Shown: positions 6,537 to 13,877 of the stretch, one piece after another | How positions within the stretch are numbered: position 1 is the stretch's first letter | How the letters are laid out: each line of letters opens with the position of its first letter | Assembly: GCA_017452035.1 (NCBI GenBank) | Contig: JAFTNE010000237.1 | Coordinates: forward strand, 1-19,815 | Source of the DNA: Clostridia bacterium | Lineage (GTDB): Bacteria; Bacillota; Clostridia; Christensenellales; CAG-314 | DNA length: 19,815 bases | Direction of reading: 5' to 3' | Position numbers and translations under genes: made by a program | The notes under the pieces: generated by a model | What the model was told of the DNA's origin: nothing | Seen by the model: only the letters and a program-made list of their open reading frames with translations | Databases searched by the model: none

Positions 6537-7415
6537 ATGAGCATTTTGATTTGTGATGCTGATGGCGAACTTTGGTTTACCAGACAGGAAGAATTAGGTC
6601 TTGACTACATCTCGATGCCCTACTCTATCAATGGTGAAATTTACTACTACGACCTGGGCAAAAATACCGACTTGAAAAAGTTTTATGACGACATGCGTAA
6701 GGGCGCAGCGCCTACAACAATGGCATTAAACCCTGCTGAATACGTAGACATCTTGGAAAAGTACTTTTCTCAAGGGGAGGACTTGTTGTACGTAAGTTTT
6801 TCTCACAAGATGAGTGGAACTTTCAACCAATTGCAAACGGCGTTAAACGAACTCAAAGACAAATACCCCGATCGCAAGTGCACCATTTTTGATACAAAAT
6901 CTATCAGCGTAGGTGCAGGACTTCAAATGGAATACGCAGGCATGCTGAAAAATGCCGGTGCAAGTGACGAGGAAATTCTTGAAAAACTTGGCGAATTTAC
7001 TCACAAGGTTGCTATGTACTTTATCGTTGATGACTTGGTATACCTCAAACGTGGTGGACGTCTTTCGGCATTTGCCGCATTTGCTGGCAATTTGTTGGGG
7101 CTAAAGCCCATTTTGACGACTGATGCCGAAGGTGGCCTCAACGCTATCGAAAAGATTGCAGGTAAGCGCAAGGCTATCAAAAAGATTGCCGAAAAGGTTG
7201 CCGAAACTTTGACTGATACGTCAATGCCAGTGTACATCATGGATGCTGATGCTCCAAGTGACGGGGAACTACTTGCAAGCTTGATTGCAGAAAAACGTCC
7301 TGACGCAAAAATTGTACATCAAATTGTCGGTCCTGTAATTGGCGCGCATTGTGGTCCAGGCACCGTTGGTGTAGTTTTTGTAGCAAACGAGCGTCCAATT
7401 CCACTTGCAAAGTAA
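6537..7415 (+). CDS. DegV family protein (fatty-acid-binding)
   Basis: The 292-residue protein starts at an ATG preceded by GGGGGA. It shows the two-lobed DegV (EDD) pattern: a TTM...NPAEY segment near 61-69 (family TSQP-P), VSFSHKMSGTFNQ near 85-97 (family SSKLSGTY), FDTKSISVGAGL near 118-129, LKRGGRLS near 169-176, GLKPIL near 188-193, and a C-terminal PVIGAHCGPGTVGVVF. DegV proteins bind long-chain fatty acids in a groove between lobes; some (FakB) present fatty acid to the kinase FakA. No fakA is nearby, so a FakB role is possible but unproven. The N-terminus (ILICDADGELWF) departs from the common DSTxDL form. Monocistronic: own promoters and a strong terminator. Confidence 0.88.
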   Translation: MSILICDADGELWFTRQEELGLDYISMPYSINGEIYYYDLGKNTDLKKFYDDMRKGAAPTTMALNPAEYVDILEKYFSQGEDLLYVSFSHKMSGTFNQLQTALNELKDKYPDRKCTIFDTKSISVGAGLQMEYAGMLKNAGASDEEILEKLGEFTHKVAMYFIVDDLVYLKRGGRLSAFAAFAGNLLGLKPILTTDAEGGLNAIEKIAGKRKAIKKIAEKVAETLTDTSMPVYIMDADAPSDGELLASLIAEKRPDAKIVHQIVGPVIGAHCGPGTVGVVFVANERPIPLAK

Positions 7416-7437
7416 CTTTAACAAAACAACAAAACAA

Positions 7438-7463
7438 AGCGTGGCACGTTGCTACGCTTTTTA
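7438..7463 (+). terminator. Terminator of degV
   Basis: AGCGTGGCA pairs with TGCTACGCT (9 bp, one G-U) around a 3-nt loop, followed by TTTTATTTTT. Confidence 0.88.
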
Positions 7464-7804
7464 TTTTTAAGGATATTTTTTTTTGAGTAATAGATTTGAG
7501 TAATACAAAAATTACTTCTAATTGGCAAGAGCAAAAGCGCGTTGATGTTGTAATGTAAGCAAAAGCAGTTTGGCGAAAAAGAGTATCGAGTGTTCTCGCT
7601 GTATAGCGTGCGCAATCAAACTTGCATTTAGCGTGGCTCATACAAACAACAGAGTTGTGTAGCGATAAAACTTTGTTTTTTACCGTTTGTTTGTAATAAA
7701 ATGATGCGTTATTTGACAAACAACCTTTTGCCAGTTTGTTGACAACGGTAGCGTCTTCCACTAAAATATAACACATCAATAACTATACTTAGGAAAAATT
7801 TGCA
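7464..7804. other. Leader/intergenic region before the ECF S-component
   Basis: No gene is supported. Two copies of TTGAGTAATA lie at 7483-7492 and 7496-7505, followed by an inverted repeat AGTAAT/ATTACT (7499-7504, 7511-7516). A strong promoter is at 7739-7767. I searched by eye for a vitamin riboswitch, common before such transporters, and did not recognise one; the promoter's position leaves a leader of only about 30 nt. Confidence 0.45.
7739..7767 (+). promoter_or_regulatory. Sigma-A promoter of the ECF S-component gene
   Basis: TTGACA, 17 nt, TAAAAT. Confidence 0.75.
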
Positions 7805-8395
7805 ATGAAAAAATTTAACACACTCAATGTAGTTACAACGGCAATGCTTTGCGCATTTGCTGTGGTTATATCTTCTGCTATGCACAACCTTGCAGGTAGT
7901 GTAACAAAATCCCTTTCGCCAATGCATTTGCCGGTGTTTATGGCAGGTATTTTGTGTGGCAACTGGTTGGGGCTTATTTGTGGCGCGTGCGCACCAGTTT
8001 TGGGCTTTTTGACAAGTGGCAGGCCAGCCTTCCCCAACAGTATGATACCCATGATGTTTGAGTTGGCAACCTACGGTTTTGTATCGGGGCTTATGCGCAA
8101 CATATTTGTAAAAAATCCAAAAACACACAAGTTTGCCTCCGTTTTGGCATTGGTTGTCGCAATGGTTGCAGGACGCGTTGTAAACGGATTTGCCGGTGGC
8201 ATTGTGCTTGCCATTGGTGGCGCACCTCTTGGCGCAAGCATTTTGGCAAAGTTAGCATCAGGGTTCACGTCCACTTGGATAGGTATCATTGTACAACTTA
8301 TTCTTGTGCCAGCAATTTTGTTCGCCATGCAAAAAAGTGGTGTACTTATCAAGTACCTACCAGAGGAACGCCCGATAGATACCAACGCTGAATAA
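7805..8395 (+). CDS. ECF transporter substrate-binding (S) component
   Basis: A 196-residue integral membrane protein with about six hydrophobic segments. The pattern SPMHLPVFMAGILCG near 39-53, then SGRPAFPNSMIPMMFELATYGFVSGL near 73-99, is typical of ECF_trnsprt-type S-components (small vitamin or cofactor binders). Such proteins bind a micronutrient and dock with a shared EcfA/EcfA'/EcfT energising module. No EcfT or ATPase gene is adjacent, so it would use modules encoded elsewhere (group II). The substrate cannot be read: there is no riboswitch and no pathway gene beside it. The ribosome binding site is weak (AGGA about 11 nt from the ATG). It ends in a bidirectional terminator shared with the converging ABC genes. 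Confidence 0.8.
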   Translation: MKKFNTLNVVTTAMLCAFAVVISSAMHNLAGSVTKSLSPMHLPVFMAGILCGNWLGLICGACAPVLGFLTSGRPAFPNSMIPMMFELATYGFVSGLMRNIFVKNPKTHKFASVLALVVAMVAGRVVNGFAGGIVLAIGGAPLGASILAKLASGFTSTWIGIIVQLILVPAILFAMQKSGVLIKYLPEERPIDTNAE

Positions 8396-8396
8396 C

Positions 8397-8428
8397 AAAA
8401 AAAGGACTTGAAATTTTCAAGTCCTTTT
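8397..8428. terminator. Bidirectional terminator between the ECF gene and the ABC operon
   Basis: GGACTTGA (8404-8411) and TCAAGTCC (8417-8424) form the stem, flanked by an A-run (8397-8403) and TTTT. The A-run makes it strongest for leftward transcripts from the ABC operon. Confidence 0.85.
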
Positions 8429-8581
8429 GCTTTGTAGAAATATTGGGTTACATGCATGTGTTTTACTGCATACAAAACATATTTTGTTGTAACAAAACAT
8501 TTTTTTGTCATGTTTATTTGTGACAAATGAGCAAGAGCCAATTTTGTTACGCAAATACAGTCAAGCTAAACGTAACGGCAA

Positions 8582-9406
8582 CTACTTCAAATCTTTTTTT
8601 ACGGCTGTAAGTCCACCAAGGAACACAAACAATGCCGAAAACAAAATGTAGTACAGCGAAATTTTGCCCACCAACGCACCGTCCACCTCTGCCGAGTCGT
8701 ACAGCATTGCGTTGTACAACGGTACCCAGGTGTAGTCAATTTCCGTGGTAATTTCTGCGCCACCAAACTTTGCCAGTTCAATCAGTGTCGAAACAAGCTC
8801 CACAACCGATGTCATCAAGCCGGGTAAAAACATTGTTACAAGCAGTGGCAACACAATGGATGGTGCTTGCTTGCCTGTTGCAAACAAAAACAACAACACA
8901 CAACTTACCACAAACAGCAACGACAACACCCCCATCAGCAACGAACACAAGCAGGAAGTAACAGCTTGGTTGGGCGTAACGTCACCAAAACCAAAGGGGA
9001 TAGCTAACGCAAGCAAAGTAGAAACAAAGTAGGTAACAAGGTAACTACCACCAATGATGAGTGCAGTCAGTCCGTAACCTGTGTAAAGGTTGATTCGGCT
9101 TTTGTTGGAAAGCAATGCGTTGCGAATTGTTCCATCGGTAAACTCTTTGCACAAAAATATGGACACACAAAGCAGTGTAAAGAAGTTTGCATTGCTCGAT
9201 AGCGATACCAACTCCGACAACGTCATGTAGGTGGTCATTTCCAGCCCCATGTCCAGTGGAACGTCCACAAAAATATCGGCAAACTCCAAAATCAAATTGT
9301 TGAGTAGCAACGTAAGCACGGGCAAAAATGCGCACACGCCCAGCATTATCCAAAACATTTTGTTCTTTTTCAAACGGTAAAGTAGCGATTTTACAATGTT
9401 AAGCAT
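8582..9406 (-). CDS. ABC-2 type transporter permease
   Basis: The product has 274 residues and about six membrane spans: one near 18-38, then a cluster from 75 on, ending in LYYILFSALFVFLGGLTAV. KEFTDGTIRNALLSNKSR near 86-103 is the ABC-2 signature (family EYRNGTIRNKL). The start is the ATG of MLNIVKSLL, with GGAGG 8 nt upstream; a GTG three codons earlier overlaps that binding site and is less likely. The ATG overlaps the end of the ATPase gene by 8 nt (ATGCTTAA), so the two are coupled and form one exporter. The substrate is unknown; such pairs often export peptides, antibiotics or lipids. Confidence 0.85.
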   Translation of the reverse strand: MLNIVKSLLYRLKKNKMFWIMLGVCAFLPVLTLLLNNLILEFADIFVDVPLDMGLEMTTYMTLSELVSLSSNANFFTLLCVSIFLCKEFTDGTIRNALLSNKSRINLYTGYGLTALIIGGSYLVTYFVSTLLALAIPFGFGDVTPNQAVTSCLCSLLMGVLSLLFVVSCVLLFLFATGKQAPSIVLPLLVTMFLPGLMTSVVELVSTLIELAKFGGAEITTEIDYTWVPLYNAMLYDSAEVDGALVGKISLYYILFSALFVFLGGLTAVKKDLK

Positions 9407-10391
9407 GTTGTCCACCTCCGTTCAAAAGGCTGATGTAGTAGCTTTCCAAGTCGTCGCCAATGGTAACAACGTTGGTGGCAACAACACCATTTTGTGCCAA
9501 AACAAGCAATACCTGTGTTGCAGGTAAGTCGTCAAAAATTTCAATAACGTTTGGGCCAACAACGCGAACGTCAATACCATTGCTGGTTGGTGCTTGGTTG
9601 GCGTTTTGCTCGTCTAAAGCTGACGCGACATCAATTGGTGCATCGTCATCAGCAGTGCCGTTTGGCGCAAAGTTTCTAAACGCCTCCAAAGCTTTTTGAA
9701 CGTCATCCACCGTCACGCGCAAGCGCTTTTGTGAGCTGGATGCAATTTCTTCGGCTGTGGCGTGCTTGATGATGCGTCCCTTTTCCATAAAGTAGAACTC
9801 GGTGGCAAATCTGCCCAGCTCCGTCAAGATGTGACTGGATACAAGCAGTGTTACGCCAAATTGTTGGTTAAGCTTTACAAACAACTCGCGCATGTCGTGT
9901 ATGCCTTGGGGGTCAAGTCCGTTTGTGGGTTCGTCCAGTATTAGCAACTTTGGTTTGCCAACAAGCGTCATGGCAATTGCCAAGCGTTGGCGCATACCAA
10001 GCGAGTAGTCCTTTGCCTTCTTTTTTAACGTTGGGTCCAAGCCAACAAGTTTTAGTGTTGATTTTAGGTATTCCTCATCAATAGGCAAGCCCAGCAGTAA
10101 GCTTTGCGCCTTCAAGTTTTCCATACCAGTCATGCCAACGTATACCGATGGTCTTTCTACAATGGCTGCAACGGATGTATCCAAGCGAGTGTCGCCTGGC
10201 ATAACCTCGAAACTACCACTGGTGGGCTTGGCAAGGCCTGTCAAAAGACGAATTAGCGTTGTTTTTCCTGCGCCGTTACGTCCAACAAGTCCCACAATTG
10301 CGCCACTTTCGATAGTGATAGAAACGTCGTTTACTGCATAAAGACTTCCGTATCGTTTGACGAGGTTGTGTGTTTGTATCAAAACAGACAT
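9399..10391 (-). CDS. ABC transporter ATPase
   Basis: 330 residues from the ATG of MSVLIQ, which follows AGGAGG by 6 nt. Walker A is GRNGAGKT at 37-44, the signature is YSLGMRQR at 129-136 (a LSxGM form usual in this subfamily), Walker B with the catalytic Glu is LLILDEP at 149-155, and the switch histidine is His187 in SSH. The first 220 residues match ATPases of the BcrA/antibiotic-export type. Residues about 250-290 are an acidic, Ala/Asn-rich insertion (GTADDDAP ... NQAPTSNG) before a final ACT-like or regulatory-looking segment ending LESYYISLL, which is also usual for this subfamily. It powers the permease encoded by the overlapping next gene. Substrate not determinable. Confidence 0.9.
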   Translation of the reverse strand: MSVLIQTHNLVKRYGSLYAVNDVSITIESGAIVGLVGRNGAGKTTLIRLLTGLAKPTSGSFEVMPGDTRLDTSVAAIVERPSVYVGMTGMENLKAQSLLLGLPIDEEYLKSTLKLVGLDPTLKKKAKDYSLGMRQRLAIAMTLVGKPKLLILDEPTNGLDPQGIHDMRELFVKLNQQFGVTLLVSSHILTELGRFATEFYFMEKGRIIKHATAEEIASSSQKRLRVTVDDVQKALEAFRNFAPNGTADDDAPIDVASALDEQNANQAPTSNGIDVRVVGPNVIEIFDDLPATQVLLVLAQNGVVATNVVTIGDDLESYYISLLNGGGQHA

Positions 10392-10418
10392 TTTGTACCT
10401 CCTAAAAAATATGTCAAC

Positions 10419-10447
10419 ATTATACAACTAACAATCACATTTTGCAA
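10419..10447 (-). promoter_or_regulatory. Promoter of the ABC operon
   Basis: On the minus strand: TTGCAA, 17 nt, TATAAT. It lies about 28 nt before the ATPase start. Confidence 0.7.
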
Positions 10448-10566
10448 TAGTATTTGAGCAATTGTGCTCACATTTTGCCGTTTGCAATTATATGCACAAA
10501 ACAATGCCTTTGGGCAATTTGTCTACAAAATGGCAGTTGCCCCTTTGTTAAGTAACCCCTTTACTC

Positions 10567-10595
10567 TTGACCGAAGTGGCATTTGGTGGTAAAAT
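10567..10595 (+). promoter_or_regulatory. Promoter of nagA
   Basis: TTGACC, 17 nt, TAAAAT. The leader to the ATG is about 115 nt. Confidence 0.65.
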
Positions 10596-10715
10596 GATAG
10601 CAACAAAAATATGTAGCAAAGTGATGAGCCCGTTGCGCGTGGTACAACATACCACAACTGTAAACCAAACACACAAGCAACGGCCAAACGTCACTTGCCA
10701 CAAAGGAAATACACC

Positions 10716-11801
10716 ATGATTCTTTACAAAAACGGCTCGGCTCTAATTGGCGAGCGACTTGTCAAAACGGATATCCTTGCCAACCACGGACGAATTATCG
10801 AAATCGCTCCCGACATCGTTCCAGATGACCAAACGGAGGTTATCAACTGCCAAGGTAGATTTTTGCTACCTGCACTGGTGGACATCCACACCCACGGCGC
10901 AAACGGCTACGATTTTAACACAGCAGACCTCAACGGCATGAAAAAGATAATGGAGTTTTACGTTTCTCATGGCGTAGGCACAGTTTTGCCCACCATCATG
11001 ACGGACAGTGACGAAGTAATCATGCGCCAAATCAAGATAATTTTGGAACTTGCCAAGGACTTCCCCGAAGTTAAGGGTATCCATTTGGAAGGACCATTTT
11101 TATTCCCAGAAAAGTGTGGCGCAATGCCAGTGGAACATTTGCAAAAACCGTCAGTAGACAAGTTTATGGAGTACCAAAAGGTGGCCAGTGGTTTTATCAA
11201 AATTGTTACCGTTGCACCGGAACTGCCAGACGGCATTGAGTTTATCTCCGAAGTGAGCGATATGGGGGTTGTTTGCTCCATTGGTCACACAAATGCAACT
11301 GCGGAAATTATTGACAAGGCTGTAAAAGCTGGCGCAAAAAGCTTTACACACTGGGGCAATGCAATGAGCCAAATGGACAGGCAAGATATTGGCGCGCTGG
11401 GCATGGCAATGCTTGGCGATACCTTTGTGGAAGTAATACCCGATGGCAAACACGTAAGTAAAAACGCTATCAAACTGCTACTAAAAGCCAAAGGTTTGAC
11501 GGACGTTGTGTGTGTAACGGACAGTATCATGGCAACGGGACTAAACGACGGCAACTACACACTTGGCACTCAAAGTGTAACGGTAACACAAGGCAACGCA
11601 TATCTCACAGGCACAACAACGCGCGCTGGTAGCACATTGGATGCCTACCAAGGGCTTGCCAACATAGTGGAGTTTTGTGGACTACCACTATCCAAGGCAA
11701 TAAAGTTGTGGACAATCAACCCAGCCAAGCTCATTGGTATGGACAAGCGCATTGGCACAATTGAAATTGGCAAAGATGCCGACTTTATCATCTTTGGTTA
11801 A
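10716..11801 (+). CDS. nagA: N-acetylglucosamine-6-phosphate deacetylase
   Basis: The ATG of MILYKNG has AAAGGA 9 nt upstream; earlier in-frame codons do not. The 361-residue amidohydrolase removes acetate from GlcNAc-6-phosphate in cell-wall sugar recycling and amino-sugar use. Visible motifs: LVDIHTHG at 54-61 (HxH), HLEGPF at 123-128 with metal-binding Glu125, GHTNAT at 190-195 (His191), THWGNAM at 211-217 (His212), DGKH at 243-246 and VTDS at 267-270 with catalytic Asp269. Most family members read THLFNAM or THLYNAM; the W-G variant is uncommon. Length is near the family's 380. No nagB or transporter gene is adjacent, so the deaminase must be elsewhere. Confidence 0.92.
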   Translation: MILYKNGSALIGERLVKTDILANHGRIIEIAPDIVPDDQTEVINCQGRFLLPALVDIHTHGANGYDFNTADLNGMKKIMEFYVSHGVGTVLPTIMTDSDEVIMRQIKIILELAKDFPEVKGIHLEGPFLFPEKCGAMPVEHLQKPSVDKFMEYQKVASGFIKIVTVAPELPDGIEFISEVSDMGVVCSIGHTNATAEIIDKAVKAGAKSFTHWGNAMSQMDRQDIGALGMAMLGDTFVEVIPDGKHVSKNAIKLLLKAKGLTDVVCVTDSIMATGLNDGNYTLGTQSVTVTQGNAYLTGTTTRAGSTLDAYQGLANIVEFCGLPLSKAIKLWTINPAKLIGMDKRIGTIEIGKDADFIIFG

Positions 11802-11832
11802 TTACCTTCAAATGGTTGTGTGTTTACAAAGG

Positions 11833-11857
11833 CGTAGGGGCGACCTGTGGTCGTCCG
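11833..11857 (+). repeat. GTAGGGGCGA hairpin repeat, copy 1
   Basis: The 25-base unit starts CGTAGGGGCGACC and ends GGTCGTCCG. GGGCGACC and GGTCGTCC form an 8-bp stem (one G-U) with loop TGT. It lies just after nagA. Short GC-rich hairpin repeats beginning GTAGGGGCG are common between genes in many Clostridia. Confidence 0.75.
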
Positions 11858-11900
11858 ACCAAATTGTCAAAAAAAACACCACCAGTCATCAAAAAGGGCA

Positions 11901-11940
11901 CAAATTACAAAAAATCTTTATGCAAAGACCTTGTAATTTG
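11901..11940. promoter_or_regulatory. Perfect 10-bp inverted repeat over the -35 of the P-loop gene
   Basis: CAAATTACAA (11901-11910) and TTGTAATTTG (11931-11940) are exact reverse complements separated by 20 nt. The right arm contains the -35 hexamer, so a dimeric protein bound here would block or modulate the promoter. Confidence 0.6.
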
Positions 11941-11959
11941 CACAATTTTGTTATATAAT
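11931..11959 (+). promoter_or_regulatory. Promoter of the small P-loop ATPase gene
   Basis: TTGTAA, 17 nt, TATAAT. The leader is about 37 nt with GGAGG at 11991-11995. Confidence 0.7.
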
Positions 11960-12003
11960 ACTGTAAATAAAAATAAAAACCTACTTTTTTGGAGGATACC
12001 ACA

Positions 12004-12414
12004 ATGATACATGTAATTTATGGCGCAAAAGGCACAGGCAAAACAAAGGTTCTTGTTGATGATGCTAACGCTTACGCTCAAAGCGCAAAAGGCGTTGTTG
12101 TTTACATCGACAGAGCTAATCACCGTATGCACGACCTCAACAGAAACATCCGTTTGGTAGACGCATCCCACTACGGACTTGCTAGCCAAAAGGATATTCT
12201 TTCTTTCATCAAGGGTATGCTTGCAGCTAACTTCGATATCGAAAAGATTTACATTGACGGTCTTGCAAGATTGTTCGACTGCAACATTGCTGAACTTGGC
12301 GAAGTTTACCAAGGTTTGGAAGATATCTGCAAAGAGTTCAACATTGCTGTTACAATCACAGCAAGTGGCGCATTGGAAACATTGCCCGAATTTGTTACCA
12401 AGTACATTAAATAG
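12004..12414 (+). CDS. Small P-loop ATPase of unknown function
   Basis: The ATG lies 8 nt after GGAGG. The 136-residue protein has a Walker A motif GAKGTGKT at 7-14 directly after the first strand and a Walker B-like strand KIYIDGL at 81-87. It has a minimal P-loop fold with no other domain. Short proteins of this shape are conserved in Clostridia and are sometimes labelled PilT-like (twitching motility), but this one lacks the PilT Asp and His boxes and is far too short, so that label should not be trusted. It stands alone with its own promoter and two hairpins behind it. A nucleotide-dependent role is inferred from the P-loop only. Confidence 0.8.
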   Translation: MIHVIYGAKGTGKTKVLVDDANAYAQSAKGVVVYIDRANHRMHDLNRNIRLVDASHYGLASQKDILSFIKGMLAANFDIEKIYIDGLARLFDCNIAELGEVYQGLEDICKEFNIAVTITASGALETLPEFVTKYIK

Positions 12415-12439
12415 TTTGTTTTTATAAACCCCAACAAGC

Positions 12440-12471
12440 ATGTAATGTTGGACGAAAATCTAACATTGCAT
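12440..12471 (+). terminator. Hairpin after the P-loop gene (weak terminator)
   Basis: ATGTAATGTT and AACATTGCAT form a 10-bp stem (one G-U) with a 12-nt loop, followed by ACTTTTGTTG. It is AT-rich and weaker than the next hairpin. Confidence 0.4.
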
Positions 12472-12498
12472 ACTTTTGTTGCGTAAATAAAAATTTAG

Positions 12499-12526
12499 GA
12501 CGGTAGTGCAAAACTACCGTCTTTTT
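12499..12526 (+). terminator. Terminator of the P-loop gene
   Basis: GACGGTAG (12499-12506) and CTACCGTC (12514-12521) form a perfect 8-bp stem with a 7-nt loop, then TTTTTG. Confidence 0.88.
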
Positions 12527-12610
12527 GTTGTTGTCGAGAAGGCGTTTGGAAAAAGTTGGCAACAACACCAACGCATTTACAGTTACAATGCTGTTAGTAG
12601 TCCACTTAAA

Positions 12611-12635
12611 CGTAGGGGCGACTTGTGGTTGTTTG
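12611..12635 (+). repeat. GTAGGGGCGA hairpin repeat, copy 2 (decayed)
   Basis: Aligns without gaps over 25 bases to copy 1. The four differences are all C in copy 1 to T here, which replaces several G-C pairs of the stem by G-T. It sits inside an 8-bp inverted repeat. Confidence 0.7.
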
Positions 12636-12746
12636 TAACTGTGCAGATGTCACAAATTTGTTTAACCTATCATGTTTTTCAGCACCTATTCAACAAAAAG
12701 GGCTACAATATCCCTAAACAAAGCAGTTGGTATTTTGACAAATTAT

Positions 12747-12775
12747 TGACATTATTTGCCCTTGGTGTTACAATA
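12747..12775 (+). promoter_or_regulatory. Promoter of trpS
   Basis: TTGACA, 17 nt, TACAAT. A second TTGACA lies just upstream at 12736-12741 but has no matching -10. Confidence 0.75.
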
Positions 12776-12867
12776 TACAATACCAAAGGCTCTGCCGTTG
12801 CAAAATTGCATTGAGTAGGGCAAAAATATGTCAATGCGCCAACAAAGGTTGGCAACGAGGTATCACT

Positions 12868-13875
12868 ATGGACACACAAAACAAAAAAGTAGTATTTTCT
12901 GGCGTACAACCCACGGGCAAAATCACCTTGGGTAACTATCTTGGTGCAATCAAGAACTGGGCGCCTTTGCAAGAGGAATACAACTGCTTGTATTGTGTTG
13001 TAGACTTGCACTCAATCACAGTTCAACAAGTTCCAGCCGAACTACGCAAAAACACAATGGACCTTGTTGCATTGTACATTGCTTGTGGCGTAGACCCCAA
13101 CAAGAGCATTTTGTTTATTCAGTCGCACGTGCCACAACACGCTGAACTTGCTTGGACGTTGGATACCATTTCTTACATTGGCGAACTCAACCGTATGACA
13201 CAGTTCAAAGAGAAATCTCGCAAGCATGCCGACAACTTGAACATGGGCCTTATGAACTACCCCGTACTTATGGCAAGCGACATCCTTTTGTACCAAACAG
13301 ACCTTGTGCCTGTTGGCAAGGACCAAGTGCAACACTTGGAGCTTGCAAGAGACCTTGCCGAGCGTTTCAACAACCGTTACTCTCCAACCTTTGTCGTTCC
13401 CGAAGGACTTGTTTACAAAAGTGGCAGTTCCATCAAGAGTTTGCAAGACCCATCTGCAAAGATGTCCAAATCCGACCCTAACGACAACGCAATTGTAACT
13501 TTGATGGATGACGTTGACGCAATTCGCCGTAAGTTTAAGCGCGCCGTTACCGACAGCGAAACTTGTGTTCGCTTTGATGCAGATGCTAAACCAGCAATTT
13601 CTAACCTGCTTACAATTTACTCGTTGACCAGTGGCGAAAGCATCGCCGATGCCGAAAAACGCTTTGAAGGCGTTGGCTATGGCGTATTTAAAGAGGCCGT
13701 TGCCGATGCAGTTATTGCCGTTGTAGAACCTATCCAAAGTGAACAAAAACGTCTGCTTGCCGACAAGTGCTATCTCGAAAGCGTATTGAAACAAGGTGCT
13801 GAAAGTGCCGAACGTCTTGCGCGCAAAACGTTGGCAAAGGTTTATCGCAAAATTGGTTTTATCCCCAAGTTCTAA
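12868..13875 (+). CDS. trpS: Tryptophanyl-tRNA synthetase
   Basis: The chosen ATG (MDTQNKK) follows GAGG by about 7 nt; in-frame upstream codons have no binding site. The 335-residue class I enzyme charges tRNA-Trp. SGVQPTGKITLGNYLGA at 11-27 is the TrpRS form of the HIGH region, DLVPVGKDQVQHLELARDLAERFN at about 145-168 is a highly conserved block, and AKMSKSD at 197-203 holds KMSKS. Length matches the bacterial norm of 325-340. Only 2 nt separate its stop from the next ATG, so the DUF5685 gene is cotranscribed. No T-box is seen in its leader, which is unusual among Firmicutes synthetase genes, many of which are T-box controlled. Confidence 0.95.
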   Translation: MDTQNKKVVFSGVQPTGKITLGNYLGAIKNWAPLQEEYNCLYCVVDLHSITVQQVPAELRKNTMDLVALYIACGVDPNKSILFIQSHVPQHAELAWTLDTISYIGELNRMTQFKEKSRKHADNLNMGLMNYPVLMASDILLYQTDLVPVGKDQVQHLELARDLAERFNNRYSPTFVVPEGLVYKSGSSIKSLQDPSAKMSKSDPNDNAIVTLMDDVDAIRRKFKRAVTDSETCVRFDADAKPAISNLLTIYSLTSGESIADAEKRFEGVGYGVFKEAVADAVIAVVEPIQSEQKRLLADKCYLESVLKQGAESAERLARKTLAKVYRKIGFIPKF

Positions 13876-13877
13876 CA

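Larger units (their letters stand above)
10392..10715. other. Divergent region between the ABC operon and nagA
   Basis: No gene is seen. It holds the leftward ABC promoter (10419-10447), the rightward nagA promoter (10567-10595) and a small hairpin in the nagA leader (GTGGTA 10639-10644 with TACCAC 10650-10655), which could be an operator. Confidence 0.5.
12415..12867. other. Spacer between the P-loop gene and trpS
   Basis: It carries two terminator hairpins, repeat copy 2 flanked by an 8-bp inverted repeat (ACAGTTAC 12579-12586, GTAACTGT 12635-12642), and the trpS promoter. No gene and no T-box leader (no GGTGG-type anti-terminator bulge followed by a terminator) was recognised before trpS. 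Confidence 0.5.

Noticed and set aside
7237..7779. 180-residue open frame antisense to the end of degV
   Set aside because: It overlaps degV and its terminator and reads as a Cys/Gln-rich artefact with no binding site.
7464..7804. Possible vitamin riboswitch before the ECF S-component
   Set aside because: The best promoter is only about 38 nt from the start codon, so a riboswitch would have to lie upstream of it; no known aptamer motif was recognised.
12415..12867. Possible T-box riboswitch before trpS
   Set aside because: No recognisable T-box sequence or specifier stem, and the promoter at 12747-12775 leaves a leader of under 90 nt, too short.
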